64,000 bases of DNA from Neorhizobium galegae bv. orientalis str. HAMBI 540 (GCF_000731315.1 NZ_HG938353.1:1612001-1676000); one strand, 5' to 3'. Numbered from the stretch's first letter, positions 18,091 to 28,035 are shown. Notes: a model not told the origin generated them from the sequence alone. Numbers and translations: made by a program.

Positions 18091-19479
18091 ATGACCGCCT
18101 ATGACTATGATCTCTTCGTGATTGGCGGCGGATCGGGCGGCGTGAGGGCCGGGCGCGTGGCAGCATCGCTCGGCAAGCGGGTGGCGATCGCCGAGGAATA
18201 TCGTTTCGGCGGCACCTGCGTCATCCGCGGCTGCGTACCGAAGAAGCTCTTCGTCTATGCCTCCCAGTACCACGAGCATTTCGAGGATGCGGTTGGCTAC
18301 GGCTGGGAAGTCGGGGCGAGTTCGTTCGACTGGAAAAAGCTGATCGCCGCCAAGGACAGGGAGATCGCCCGCCTTGAAGGCCTCTATCGCAAGGGCCTGG
18401 AAAACAACGGCGCCGAAATCCTCGAAACCCGCGCCGAATTGGTCGATTCCCACACGATCCGGCTCGTGAAGACCGGCAAGACGGTGACCGCCGAAAAGAT
18501 CGTCATCGCGACCGGCGGCGCGCCCAACCCGCACGCGGCGCTGCCCGGCCACGAACTCTGCATCTCGTCCAACGAAGCTTTCGATCTGCCGGAACTGCCG
18601 CGCTCCATCCTGATCGCCGGCGGTGGCTATATCGCTGTCGAATTCGCAAACATCTTCCACGGCCTCGGCGTCGACGTGACCCTGATCTATCGCGGCAAGG
18701 AAATCCTCTCGCGCTTCGACCACGACATGCGCCAGGGCCTGCACAAGGCGATGGTCGAGAAGGGTATCCGCATCGTCCTGACCGATGTGATCGAGGAGGT
18801 GACCAAGGCGGCGGCGGGTGGGCTTGTCGCCAGGACAATGAACGGCGAAACGATCGCCGTCGACACCATCATGCTGGCGCTTGGCCGCGATCCGAATACC
18901 ACGGGGCTTGGCCTGGAAGCGGCCGGTGTCGAGGTGAACGAGCGTGGCGCCATTGTCGTCGACAGATATTCCCGCACCAGCGTGCCGCATATCTATGCGC
19001 TCGGTGATGTCACCGACCGGGTACAGCTGACGCCGGTGGCGATCCACGAGGCGATGTGCTTCATCGAGACCGAATACAGGAATAATCCGACCGCCCCGGA
19101 CCACGACCTGATCGCCACAGCCGTCTTCTCGCAGCCCGAGATCGGCACGGTCGGTCTGTCGGAAGAGGAGGCTGCCAAGCGTTGTCCGGAGCTTGAAGTC
19201 TACCGCGCCGAGTTCCGGCCGATGAAGGCGACGCTTTCGGGACGGGCTGAAAAGATGATCATGAAGCTGGTCGTCGATGCGCAAAGCCGCAAGGTGGTCG
19301 GCGCCCACATCCTCGGCCACGATGCCGGCGAGATGGCGCAGCTTCTCGGCATCTCGCTGAAGGCCGGCGTCACCAAGGATGATTTCGACCGCACCATGGC
19401 TGTCCATCCGACGGCTTCGGAAGAACTCGTCACGATGTACAACCCGAGCTACCGGGTGAAGAACGGCGAGCGCGTCTGA
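18091..19479 (+). CDS. gor: Glutathione-disulfide reductase
   Basis: Gor reduces glutathione disulfide with NADPH in the cytoplasm. The 462-residue flavoprotein has the FAD site VIGGGSGGVRAGRVA near the start, the redox pair in GGTCVIRGCVPKK, the NADPH-binding fold around ILIAGGGYIAVEFAN with downstream arginines, and the C-terminal catalytic region HPTASEELVTMY supplied across the dimer. The start at 18091 follows AAGGAG by six bases. The stop codon lies in a perfect eight-base inverted repeat (19468-19475 with 19479-19486) without a T-run, which may protect both convergent transcripts' ends. It appears monocistronic. Confidence 0.95.
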   Translation: MTAYDYDLFVIGGGSGGVRAGRVAASLGKRVAIAEEYRFGGTCVIRGCVPKKLFVYASQYHEHFEDAVGYGWEVGASSFDWKKLIAAKDREIARLEGLYRKGLENNGAEILETRAELVDSHTIRLVKTGKTVTAEKIVIATGGAPNPHAALPGHELCISSNEAFDLPELPRSILIAGGGYIAVEFANIFHGLGVDVTLIYRGKEILSRFDHDMRQGLHKAMVEKGIRIVLTDVIEEVTKAAAGGLVARTMNGETIAVDTIMLALGRDPNTTGLGLEAAGVEVNERGAIVVDRYSRTSVPHIYALGDVTDRVQLTPVAIHEAMCFIETEYRNNPTAPDHDLIATAVFSQPEIGTVGLSEEEAAKRCPELEVYRAEFRPMKATLSGRAEKMIMKLVVDAQSRKVVGAHILGHDAGEMAQLLGISLKAGVTKDDFDRTMAVHPTASEELVTMYNPSYRVKNGERV

Positions 19480-19504
19480 CGCGCTCCCGGGCTTGGGCGC
19501 TGGG

Positions 19505-20839
19505 CTAACTGGTGATCCGTGGCGTGGCGACGATCTTCAGGAAAAGCGTCTGCATGGCCTGGGTAATGCCCTGCGTCGGGCTGACTTCGAAGTAAAGGCC
19601 CGGCGTGGCGCATGCCTCCATCTTCGAAGCGATCGTGCTTTGGAAGGGCGCAACCCAGCTCTTGTAAAAGCCGTTTTCCGGCAGTGGAAGATAGGTCGTA
19701 TAGAGTACTGCCACGCGGATGCCGCGCAACTTCAGCGTCTCGCAGGCGGTGGTATCGATAGGCTCGATACAGCGGCCGTCGTTGGCGCCCTTCGGACTGG
19801 TGCAGCCCTTCGGCTTGTAGCTGTCTCCAACACCGTCGGCCACGAAGAAGACGATCTGTTGCCGGTCGGTATTGCTGGTCCCGTTGCCGGGCACTCCTTT
19901 GATTTCAGTGTTGATACCCTTCAGCGCGTCGTCGAAACTGGTCTGCTGGTCATTATTGTAATTCTGACGTGGAATACTCATCAGGGTGATCTGGTTGGTG
20001 GCTTTGCTAACTTCTCCCAAGTTGTAATCGAGGTTTGCGACCTTGAAGAGCTTCGCATCCATGGCGGTCTTTCCGAAGGTATAGGCGGCCATGCGGAACT
20101 GGTTTGCGACCGTCTGGGTATCGGTGGCTTTCGCCATCAGCGCCTTGGTCGCGGCTGCCACCACGTCGATGCGGGTCGTGACGTTGTTGTTCTTGGCGAC
20201 GTTGTAATAGCTGTTCGGGTCTTCGTCGCCGTTCTCATAGACGATGTGGCAGGCAAAGGCGCAGTCGGCGTTCTCACCTTTGCTGTCACCGAACCGCGTC
20301 GCGTATTTCATCCTATCAACGTCTGCCGGCGTCGCCCCGACACCCATCGAAGGTGTGTTGTCCAGCAGCATGTAGAAGTCGATGAACGACGGCGTCTGGT
20401 ATTGCGCGGTGGCCTGGCCGGCAACTGTGATGTCATCCTTGCCGACGATTGTCATGAAGGTGGTCGGCAAGGTGGCGCTGAACGATACGCGTGAGGTCAG
20501 GATGCCGTTTTTCTTCGCTACCTCTATATCAACGCTGACCGGCAGGGTGGAAAGCTCGCCGGACATCTGGCCGAGGAAGATGCTTCGGGCCTCGGCCGGA
20601 TCGAGCGCCACGCTTCCGTCGCCCTGCAACTGCATAGCCTGGGTGACGGCCTTCGATTTCTCGGCGACCGCGCCGACAGCGGCCGCATCGGCTGCCCCGA
20701 TGAGTTGCTGCTTCACGGTGAGTGCGTGGCCGAAATCGAGCGCCATGCCGGCGGTACCGATTAGCGGAACCAGCAGCAACGCGGTCATGACGCCGAAATT
20801 GCCGCGGCGATCTTTCCATAGACGTGTCATCGGATGCAT
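19505..20839 (-). CDS. TadG-like membrane-anchored von Willebrand A protein
   Basis: A 444-residue protein with a short basic N-terminus and one hydrophobic helix ([20 protein letters not shown]), the TadE/TadG-like anchor of Flp pilus and related secreted proteins, followed by the helical [20 protein letters not shown] segment of that family. A vWA-like domain follows from about 165, opening with [14 protein letters not shown], a degenerate MIDAS (DxTxS where DxSxS is usual). Two cysteine pairs ([17 protein letters not shown]) suggest disulfides outside the membrane. Start at 20839 with GGGGAG about eight bases upstream; the frame opens further. No Tad secretion or prepilin genes are nearby, so it is a stand-alone member, several of which occur in rhizobial genomes. 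The role is unknown. Confidence 0.84.
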   Translation of the reverse strand: MHPMTRLWKDRRGNFGVMTALLLVPLIGTAGMALDFGHALTVKQQLIGAADAAAVGAVAEKSKAVTQAMQLQGDGSVALDPAEARSIFLGQMSGELSTLPVSVDIEVAKKNGILTSRVSFSATLPTTFMTIVGKDDITVAGQATAQYQTPSFIDFYMLLDNTPSMGVGATPADVDRMKYATRFGDSKGENADCAFACHIVYENGDEDPNSYYNVAKNNNVTTRIDVVAAATKALMAKATDTQTVANQFRMAAYTFGKTAMDAKLFKVANLDYNLGEVSKATNQITLMSIPRQNYNNDQQTSFDDALKGINTEIKGVPGNGTSNTDRQQIVFFVADGVGDSYKPKGCTSPKGANDGRCIEPIDTTACETLKLRGIRVAVLYTTYLPLPENGFYKSWVAPFQSTIASKMEACATPGLYFEVSPTQGITQAMQTLFLKIVATPRITS

Positions 20840-21099
20840 CGCCTGCTCCCCAGCAAGAAATCTTCGGCGGAGCGTCGCGCAAATTCGTGAAGTTGTGGCT
20901 AAGAACCATATTAAAAACCCGCGCATGTCCCGGTTTCATACTGCATGCGATCCGACCGGCTGCTCCGAATATCGCGCGGACGAGTGGCGGTGAAAGCAGG
21001 CAAAACGGCTATGCAACGGTGCTGTTAAGGTTTATAAGCCGCCTCGATTTTAAAGACTTGCCCGGCGGAGGATGGCCGAGGCTGAAACAGGTGAGCGAG
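20840..21099. promoter_or_regulatory. Divergent promoter region, TadG-like gene / DAHP synthase
   Basis: 260 bases with no convincing frame. A TTATAAGCC-type AT patch at about 21029-21040 lies 60-70 bases before the DAHP synthase start. I do not see a peptide leader or a tryptophan-type attenuator. Confidence 0.3.
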
Positions 21100-22473
21100 A
21101 TGGCACAGAATTGGACCCCGAGCAGTTGGCGGCAGAAACCGATCCAGCAGGTCCCTGAATTTCCGGACAAGGCCGCGCTGGCCGCGACTGAAGCCCAGCT
21201 CGCCACCTTTCCGCCGCTCGTGTTTGCCGGTGAAGCCCGCCGCCTGAAGAAGCAGCTTGCCAGTGTCGCGGAAGGCAATGCCTTCCTGCTGCAGGGCGGC
21301 GACTGCGCCGAAAGCTTCGTCGAACATGGCGCCGACAATATCCGCGACTTCTTCCGTTCGTTCCTGCAGATGGCGGTCGTGCTGACCTATGGCGCCCAGC
21401 TTCCGGTCGTCAAGGTCGGCCGCATCGCCGGCCAGTTCGCCAAGCCGCGCAGCAATTCGCACGAGTCACAGGACGGCAAGACGCTACTGACCTACCGTGG
21501 CGACATCGTCAACGGCACCGAGTTCACCGAGGAGGCCCGCACGCCGGATCCGGAGCGCCAGATGATGGCCTACCGCCAGTCGGCCGCGACGCTCAACCTG
21601 CTGCGCGCCTTCGCGATGGGCGGCTACGCCAATCTCGAAAACGTCCATAAGTGGATGCTCGGCTTCGTCAAGGATAGCCCCCAGGGCGAACGTTACCGCA
21701 AGCTCGCCGACCGCATCAGCGAAACCATGGATTTCATGAAGGCGATCGGCATCACTGCGGAAAATCAGCCGAGCCTGCGCGAGACGGATTTCTTCACCAG
21801 CCATGAAGCGTTGCTGCTCGGTTACGAGGAGGCTTTCACCCGCGTCGACTCCACTTCGGGCGACTGGTACGCGACCTCAGGCCACATGCTGTGGATCGGC
21901 GACCGTACCCGCCAGCTCGACCATGCGCATGTCGAATATTTCCGCGGCATCAAGAACCCGATCGGCCTCAAGTGTGGTCCGTCGCTGCAGGCCGATAACC
22001 TAATCGAACTGATCGATGCCTTGAACCCGACGAACGAAGCTGGCCGTCTGACGCTGATCTGCCGTTTCGGCTACGACAAGGTCGCCGATTCGCTGCCGAA
22101 GCTGATCCGCGCCGTCGAGCGGGAAGGCAGGAAAGTCGTCTGGTCCTGCGATCCGATGCACGGCAACACGATCACGCTCAACAGCTACAAGACCCGGCCC
22201 TTCGACCGGATCCTGTCGGAAGTCGAAAGCTTCTTCCAGATCCATCGTGCGGAAGGCACCCATCCGGGCGGCATCCATATCGAGATGACCGGCAAGGACG
22301 TCACCGAATGCACCGGCGGTGCTCGTGCGGTCTCGGCCGGCGACCTGCAGGACCGCTACCACACCCATTGCGACCCGCGCCTCAACGCCGACCAGGCCTT
22401 GGAGCTCGCCTTCCTGCTCGCTGAGCGGATGAAGAGCGGCCGCGACGAAAAGCGGATGGTCGTCAACGGCTGA
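21100..22473 (+). CDS. 3-deoxy-7-phosphoheptulonate synthase, class II
   Basis: Joins phosphoenolpyruvate and erythrose-4-phosphate in the first committed step of the shikimate pathway. At 457 residues it is the plant-like class II form, unrelated in sequence to E. coli AroF/G/H. Signatures are [14 protein letters not shown], the PEP/phosphate-binding [23 protein letters not shown], and the C-terminal metal site within [10 protein letters not shown] and GGIHIEMTG. Class II enzymes may be feedback-regulated through the N-terminal extension, which is short here. I use the ATG at 21100; a GTG at 21091 is an alternative. It has its own promoter and a strong terminator. Confidence 0.95.
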   Translation: MAQNWTPSSWRQKPIQQVPEFPDKAALAATEAQLATFPPLVFAGEARRLKKQLASVAEGNAFLLQGGDCAESFVEHGADNIRDFFRSFLQMAVVLTYGAQLPVVKVGRIAGQFAKPRSNSHESQDGKTLLTYRGDIVNGTEFTEEARTPDPERQMMAYRQSAATLNLLRAFAMGGYANLENVHKWMLGFVKDSPQGERYRKLADRISETMDFMKAIGITAENQPSLRETDFFTSHEALLLGYEEAFTRVDSTSGDWYATSGHMLWIGDRTRQLDHAHVEYFRGIKNPIGLKCGPSLQADNLIELIDALNPTNEAGRLTLICRFGYDKVADSLPKLIRAVEREGRKVVWSCDPMHGNTITLNSYKTRPFDRILSEVESFFQIHRAEGTHPGGIHIEMTGKDVTECTGGARAVSAGDLQDRYHTHCDPRLNADQALELAFLLAERMKSGRDEKRMVVNG

Positions 22474-22503
22474 ACCGCCGCGCATCATCGCTGAAAATCG
22501 AAG

Positions 22504-22530
22504 AAGGCCGGCGGTGACGCCGGCCTTTCT
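22504..22530 (+). terminator. Rho-independent terminator of DAHP synthase
   Basis: AAGGCCGGCG at 22504-22513 pairs perfectly with CGCCGGCCTT at 22518-22527 around a GTGA tetraloop, followed by TTTCT. Confidence 0.88.
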
Positions 22531-22633
22531 GCATCTTGATATGGCTTCCATTGATGATCATCATCAGCGGAATAGATTTGACCTCGCGGCCCGCGCTCGC
22601 GACACTCGGCCGTCGCTTCGTTGAGGATGGTGC

Positions 22634-23044
22634 ATGGAGCAGAAGAACAGCGGTCGTTGCCTGTGCGGCGTGATCCGATTTGAGACGGTGGGTCCGCTGC
22701 GGACGGTCACGGCCTGCCATTGTTCGCAATGCCGCCGCCAGACCGGACTTTATTACGCGGCGACCAGCGTTCGTGCCGAGAACATGACGCTCGAAGGCGA
22801 GGAGGCGCTGAACTGGTATCGCGCCAGCGACGAGGCGCGGCGCGGCTTCTGCTCGCAATGCGGCTCTGCGCTGTTCTGGCAGGCGGAGGGCGCGACAAGT
22901 ATTTCGATCCTGGCGGGCGCCTTCGATCAGCCGAGTGGGCTCGTCATGGGCGAGCATATCTATTGCGCCGACAAGGGGGATTTCTACGAACTGCCGGAGG
23001 ACGGCGTGCCGCATTATCCGGGCGATCGTCCCGTATCTGCCTGA
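22634..23044 (+). CDS. GFA / CENP-V family zinc protein
   Basis: A 136-residue protein with the cysteine pattern of the glutathione-dependent formaldehyde-activating family: CLCG at 9-12, CHCSQC at about 28-33 and FCSQCGSAL at about 72-80, which bind a structural and a labile zinc. The prototype, Gfa, was proposed to speed S-hydroxymethylglutathione formation, but most members have no proven activity. The glutathione-reductase gene lies 3 kb away in a separate unit. It is 60 bases upstream of nadE on the same strand, so cotranscription is possible. Confidence 0.88.
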   Translation: MEQKNSGRCLCGVIRFETVGPLRTVTACHCSQCRRQTGLYYAATSVRAENMTLEGEEALNWYRASDEARRGFCSQCGSALFWQAEGATSISILAGAFDQPSGLVMGEHIYCADKGDFYELPEDGVPHYPGDRPVSA

Positions 23045-23104
23045 ACGACAAAAAACTCACGGAACAACGTTGCCGCCGTCTGCTGCGGACGTTAAATCGG
23101 TAGC

Positions 23105-24778
23105 ATGACCCAGGATATCAGCCAGACATTTCGTATCGCCGTTGCCCAGCTCAACCCGACCGTCGGCGATATCGTCGGCAATCTGGCGCTGGCCCGAGAA
23201 GCCCGAAGAGATGCCGCCCGCGAAGAGGCGGACCTCATCCTGTTCACCGAGCTCTTCCTGTCTGGTTATCCGCCGGAAGACCTCGTCCTGAAACCGGCTT
23301 TCCTCAACGCCTGCCTGAAGGCGGTGGAGGAGCTTGCGGCCGATACGGCAGACGGCGGCCCCGGCGTCATCATCGGCTTTCCACGTCAGGGAAAGGAAGG
23401 CCGGCACAATTCGATCGCCGTGCTCGACGGCGGCAAGGTGATCGCGGTGCGCGACAAGATCGACCTGCCGAATTACGGCGAATTCGACGAAAAGCGCGTC
23501 TTCATCGCCGGCGAGATGCCGGGTCCGGTGAACTTTCGCGGCGTCCGGCTTGGCATCCCGATCTGCGAGGATATCTGGGGCGATCTCGGCGTCTGCGAGA
23601 CGCTCTCGGAAAGCGGCGCGGAAATCCTGCTCGTGCCGAACGGTTCGCCCTACTATCGCGGCAAGGTGGATATCCGCCATCAGGTCGTGCTGAAACAAGT
23701 GATCGAGACCGGCCTGCCGATGATCTACGCGGCCCAGCTCGGCGGCCAGGACGAACTGGTCTTCGACGGCGCAAGCTTCGCCTTCAACACCGACAAGTCG
23801 CTCGCCTTCCAGATGAGCCAGTTCGAGGCTGCCGTCGCCGTCACGGAATGGAAGCGGATTGGCGAGACCTGGCACTGCGCCCACGGGCCGATGGCGCGCA
23901 TTCCGGAAAAGGAGGAGGCGGATTACCGCGCCTGCCTTCTGGGTTTCCGCGACTACGTCAACAAGAACGGCTTCAAGTCGGTCGTTCTCGGCCTGTCCGG
24001 CGGCATCGACAGCGCCATCTGCGCGGCAATCGCCGTCGATGCGCTCGGCGAGGAGAGGGTGCGGACGGTGATGTTGCCCTATCGCTATACGTCCGAGGAC
24101 TCGCTGAAGGACGCGGCCGATTGCGCCAGGGCGCTTGGCTGCCGTTACGACATCGTGGAGATCGCCGAGCCGGTGGACGGTTTTTCGTCGGCGCTGGCCG
24201 AGCTGTTCGAAGGAACCGACGGGGGGATTACCGAGGAGAACCTCCAGAGCCGTGCGCGCGGTACGATCCTGATGGCGATCTCCAACAAGTTCGGTTCGAT
24301 GGTGGTAACGACCGGCAACAAATCGGAAATGTCGGTCGGCTACGCGACCCTTTACGGCGACATGAACGGCGGCTTCAATCCGATCAAGGATCTCTACAAG
24401 ATGCAGGTCTATGCGCTGGCCGCCTGGCGCAACGAACACCTGCCGCCGACGGCTCTTGGCCCGAGCGGCGAGGTGATCCCGAAGAACATCATCTCCAAGG
24501 CGCCGTCCGCAGAACTGCGACCCAACCAGACCGACCAGGATTCGCTGCCGCCCTATCCGGTGCTCGATGATATTCTCGAGTGCCTGGTCGAGCTGGAGAT
24601 GGGCACGGAAGAGATCATCGCCCGCGGCCACGACATCGCCACCGTTCACCGGATCGAGCACCTGCTCTATCTGGCCGAATACAAGCGGCGCCAATCCGCG
24701 CCGGGCGTCAAGATCACCAAGAAGAACTTCGGCCGCGACCGGCGCTACCCGATCACCAACCGTTTCCGGGATCGGTAG
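23105..24778 (+). CDS. nadE: Glutamine-dependent NAD+ synthase
   Basis: NadE turns deamido-NAD into NAD, the last step of NAD synthesis. The 557-residue protein has two parts. An N-terminal nitrilase-type glutaminase (about 1-250) has the Glu-Lys-Cys triad in LFTELFLSGYP, RDKIDLPNY and IPICEDIWGD. A C-terminal synthetase (about 270-557) has the ATP pyrophosphatase loop GLSGGIDSAICA and the conserved SEMSVGYATLYGDMNGGFNP. It thus uses glutamine, not only ammonia. The stop is followed after three bases by the start of an AT-rich gene of very different composition; nadE itself is normal for the window. Confidence 0.96.
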   Translation: MTQDISQTFRIAVAQLNPTVGDIVGNLALAREARRDAAREEADLILFTELFLSGYPPEDLVLKPAFLNACLKAVEELAADTADGGPGVIIGFPRQGKEGRHNSIAVLDGGKVIAVRDKIDLPNYGEFDEKRVFIAGEMPGPVNFRGVRLGIPICEDIWGDLGVCETLSESGAEILLVPNGSPYYRGKVDIRHQVVLKQVIETGLPMIYAAQLGGQDELVFDGASFAFNTDKSLAFQMSQFEAAVAVTEWKRIGETWHCAHGPMARIPEKEEADYRACLLGFRDYVNKNGFKSVVLGLSGGIDSAICAAIAVDALGEERVRTVMLPYRYTSEDSLKDAADCARALGCRYDIVEIAEPVDGFSSALAELFEGTDGGITEENLQSRARGTILMAISNKFGSMVVTTGNKSEMSVGYATLYGDMNGGFNPIKDLYKMQVYALAAWRNEHLPPTALGPSGEVIPKNIISKAPSAELRPNQTDQDSLPPYPVLDDILECLVELEMGTEEIIARGHDIATVHRIEHLLYLAEYKRRQSAPGVKITKKNFGRDRRYPITNRFRDR

Positions 24779-24781
24779 GTC

Positions 24782-25378
24782 ATGGAGATTGATGATCTTC
24801 CCTACGAGAAATTGAAACGTCTCCTAAAGGAAGATCACGCTGAGATTTCTCTAAATCTCCGTATTGCCGCACTTTTCCTGGTGGTTTACGAGAATCTAAA
24901 AGAGCTAATCACAGACAGGGTGAGGGATTTTTTCACTAACGAGTGGCGGTCTATAGATGGTGAATTAGTCGGCATTCCTGGAAAAGAGTATGCCTCCTTG
25001 CTAAATGGGAAGGGTGTATTCCGCGCTTGCCGCGATTTCCATTTGGAAATGGGCGCCATTTCGCCTGATGACAATCAGCTTATTGACAGATTTATAAAGT
25101 ACAGAGGCGAGGTGGCGCACGAACTTTATGCGATTTTACTAGACGACAAAAAAGCCGCCCTCGATTTGCAACTTTTATTTCAGGCGCATCTTCTCGCAAA
25201 GAAGATTGATCGCTGGTGGATTCTGAATTTTGAAGTACCTCTCAATGAGGACTTAGTTGATCAGTCCATTGATGAAGAAAAAGTAGCGTCTGGACGCCAA
25301 CTGTTTCTGGATCAGCTTATGAGGGTAGCATTAAAGGATATTTTTGAGCTTGTTGAAGAAGAGGCTGATGGCTCGTAG
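24782..25378 (+). CDS. AT-rich HEPN-like helical protein of unknown function
   Basis: A 198-residue, almost wholly helical, acidic protein. I do not recognise a named family. Residues 110-121 (RGEVAHELYAIL) contain R-x4-H, the catalytic pattern of HEPN ribonucleases, preceded by a helix as in that fold; DUF4145-like proteins have a similar profile. Base composition is about 43-45% GC against about 62% around it, with AT-ending codons throughout, a strong sign of transfer. It sits exactly between nadE (three-base gap) and the propeller gene (11-base overlap), and the next gene's ribosome site (AAGAAGAGG) lies inside its end. There is no partner antitoxin gene beside it, so a toxin role is a guess. 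It could also be an antiphage or RNA-binding protein. Confidence 0.72.
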   Translation: MEIDDLPYEKLKRLLKEDHAEISLNLRIAALFLVVYENLKELITDRVRDFFTNEWRSIDGELVGIPGKEYASLLNGKGVFRACRDFHLEMGAISPDDNQLIDRFIKYRGEVAHELYAILLDDKKAALDLQLLFQAHLLAKKIDRWWILNFEVPLNEDLVDQSIDEEKVASGRQLFLDQLMRVALKDIFELVEEEADGS

Positions 25379-26201
25379 CTCCGTCGAGATCTTCAACATC
25401 CGCACCCTGCAGGCGCGGGTGGTCTGGCAGACGGAAGCCCTGTTCGAGGCGCCCAACTGGTCGCCCGACGGGCGTTACCTGATGCTCAACAGCGAGGGCC
25501 TGATCTATCGTCTGTCACCGGAGGGTGACGACGGGCCCAGACTGGTCGATACCGGCTTTGCCCGCCAATGCAACAACGACCACGGCATCTCGCCGGACGG
25601 TTCGCTGATCGCCATTTCCGACAAGGTAGAGTTCGACAAGTCGGCGATCTATGTCCTTCCCGCCGGTGGCGGCGTGCCGCGGCTGGTCACCCGGAATCTG
25701 CCGTCCTACTGGCATGGCTGGTCGCCGGACGGGAAAAGCTTCGCCTATTGCGGCATCCGCGGCGACGAGTTCGATATCTATACGATCGGCATCGAAGGCG
25801 GCGCAGAGACGCGGCTGACATTCGGCGAGGGCCGCAATGACGGGCCGGATTTTTCGCCGGACGGGAAATGGATCTACTTCAATTCCAGCCGCACCGGGCT
25901 GACGCAGATCTGGCGCGTCCCTGCCGCCGGCGGCGCGGCCGAGCGGATCACCGACAGCGGTTACGGCGACTGGTTTCCTCATCCATCACCGAAGGGTGAC
26001 AAGGTCGTCTTCGTCTCCTACGGCGCCGATGTCTTCGACCACCCGCGCGATCTCGACGTCCGCGTCAGGTTGATGGATATGGACGGCGGCAATGTCGAAA
26101 CGCTGTTCGAGCTCTTCGGCGGGCAGGGCACGATGAATTCGCCGAACTGGTCGCCCAACGGCGATGAATTTGCCTATGTGCGCTATTTCCCCGTCGCATG
26201 A
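25368..26201 (+). CDS. TolB-like beta-propeller (PD40) protein
   Basis: A 277-residue protein built of six WD40-like PD40 blades, each with a version of SPDGxxxxY/F (SPDGRYLML, SPDGSLIAI, SPDGKSFAY, SPDGKWIYF, SPKGDKVVF, SPNGDEFAY). No signal peptide is present, so unlike TolB of the Tol-Pal system it should stay in the cytoplasm. Homologues are usually annotated as TolB-like translocation proteins or biopolymer transporters, without proof. Start at 25368, 11 bases inside the preceding AT-rich gene. Its composition returns to the high-GC norm within a few codons of that gene's stop, so the acquired segment ends here. Confidence 0.85.
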   Translation: MARSSVEIFNIRTLQARVVWQTEALFEAPNWSPDGRYLMLNSEGLIYRLSPEGDDGPRLVDTGFARQCNNDHGISPDGSLIAISDKVEFDKSAIYVLPAGGGVPRLVTRNLPSYWHGWSPDGKSFAYCGIRGDEFDIYTIGIEGGAETRLTFGEGRNDGPDFSPDGKWIYFNSSRTGLTQIWRVPAAGGAAERITDSGYGDWFPHPSPKGDKVVFVSYGADVFDHPRDLDVRVRLMDMDGGNVETLFELFGGQGTMNSPNWSPNGDEFAYVRYFPVA

Positions 26202-26237
26202 GCGCCTTGCGCCGAGGATAACGTAAGGGCATAAGCG

Positions 26238-26409
26238 ATCCTGTCAGGTGCCGGTGACAAGCCGGAGAATCGGGAATCCGGGGTGGAACCGGAACGTGCC
26301 CAACGCTGTGAGGTGGACGCTCGGCCGCAGGATATGAAAGCCACTGGGAAACCGGGAAGGCGGCGGTGCAGGCGGATGAAGCCAAGTCAGAAGACCGGCC
26401 TGACACGAT
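26238..26409 (+). ncRNA. Cobalamin (AdoCbl) riboswitch controlling bluB
   Basis: The leader of bluB carries the full set of conserved cobalamin-riboswitch elements in order: GGTGCC at 26247-26252, GGGAATCCGGGGTGG, GCCCAACGCTGTGAGG (variant of the usual CCCGCAACTGT), GCCACTGGGAAACCGGGAAG starting near 26339, and the B12 box AGTCAGAAGACCGGCCTG near 26385-26402. TGTCAGG at 26242-26248 pairs with CCTGACA at 26399-26405 to close the structure. About 90 bases of expression platform follow before the bluB start. Binding of coenzyme B12 normally represses the gene behind it. Control of a DMB-synthesis gene by such a switch is known in rhizobia. Confidence 0.95.
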
Positions 26410-26462
26410 AGACCGACCCCGCGCGGACGGCGGAAAGGTTTCGGACCTCTCTTTGCTTCTGA

Positions 26463-27185
<723 letters not shown>

Positions 27186-27887
27186 TTATTGCTGCGGCTG
27201 CGGTCCTGCCGATTTCGGATTGGTGAGATCGATACCCGCTTCGGGCAGGAAGGTCGGCCCGACGGTGCGCACCTTTTTGCTTGGGTCGTATGGCCGCTCC
27301 GGCGGCGGCGTGAGCACCGGCGGCTGGACCGCGGTTGCCTGCGGCTTTTGCGGTGGGTGGGTGCGCAGGTTGGTAATTCCGGAATAAGGCTCCTCTTGCC
27401 TGGGGAGTTCGATGCCCGGCACCTTTCGCTTGTCGTCGACTACAGGCGGCAGCGGCTCGAAAGAAGGGATGCAGCGCTGTTCGCGAATGGCGGCGAGAAT
27501 GGCATTGCGCTCTTCCGAGGGCAGGATCATCTGCCGCGAACCGTTGCGCTCCGCCGTCAGCGTGTCGCGGCTCTGCTCCATCCTGTCCAGCGCATCCCGC
27601 ATCTGGCCGCAGACCTCGGCATTGGGGCCACCGAGAACCACGACGCTGCCGTTGCCGCAGCCGGCGCGGCGCATGTCGACCCGCAGTTCGCGGATGTCGG
27701 CATTATATTCGCCGAGCTGCTGGGCGTAGCTGCGCGCAGCGGACGTGTTGCCGATGATCTCCGGGCTGTTTCCAAGTTTCCGGTAGAGCGCTGCGCAAAC
27801 GGCAGGGTCTCCCGCCAGCGCTGCGGCAGGCAAAAGCAAGAGCGGTATGGTCAGCAGGCCGCGAAGCGGTATCGGCAATTCCGGCAT
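27186..27887 (-). CDS. DUF2865 secreted protein
   Basis: A 233-residue protein with a signal peptide (GLLTIPLLLLPAAALA, cleavage near residue 25), an N-terminal cysteine-containing helical half (C31, C77, C93, C139-like, likely disulfide-bonded) and a proline-rich C-terminal tail (QPPVLTPPPERPYD). This is the layout of the DUF2865 family, found in Rhizobiales and of unknown function. It is transcribed towards bluB and away from the malic enzyme gene, as a single-gene unit. Confidence 0.8.
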   Translation of the reverse strand: MPELPIPLRGLLTIPLLLLPAAALAGDPAVCAALYRKLGNSPEIIGNTSAARSYAQQLGEYNADIRELRVDMRRAGCGNGSVVVLGGPNAEVCGQMRDALDRMEQSRDTLTAERNGSRQMILPSEERNAILAAIREQRCIPSFEPLPPVVDDKRKVPGIELPRQEEPYSGITNLRTHPPQKPQATAVQPPVLTPPPERPYDPSKKVRTVGPTFLPEAGIDLTNPKSAGPQPQQ

Positions 27888-27987
27888 CCTCTCCTTTAGT
27901 TAGTAGAAGATGCCATCATGGAACGTGCCGGTTGATAATCTCATAAAGCCGCGATCACCGCACGGTGAAATCTATCCAGGGGCCGGC

Positions 27988-28007
27988 TGAGCCCCGGGCG
28001 GGGCTCA
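27988..28007. terminator. Strong hairpin downstream of the malic enzyme gene
   Basis: TGAGCCCC at 27988-27995 and GGGGCTCA at 28000-28007 form a perfect eight-base stem with a four-base loop. Neither strand has a clear T-run, so this is more likely an RNA-stabilising 3' end or weak terminator of the minus-strand malic enzyme transcript. Confidence 0.5.
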
Positions 28008-28035
28008 AATCATCGCATCGAGAGAATTATGCAAT

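Noticed and set aside
18046..19407. 453-residue minus-strand frame opposite gor
   Set aside because: Antisense to an intact glutathione reductase with all motifs.
24782..25378. AT-rich gene as one half of a toxin-antitoxin pair
   Set aside because: Neither neighbour is an antitoxin (nadE and a TolB-like propeller) and the gene stands alone, so a pair is not supported.
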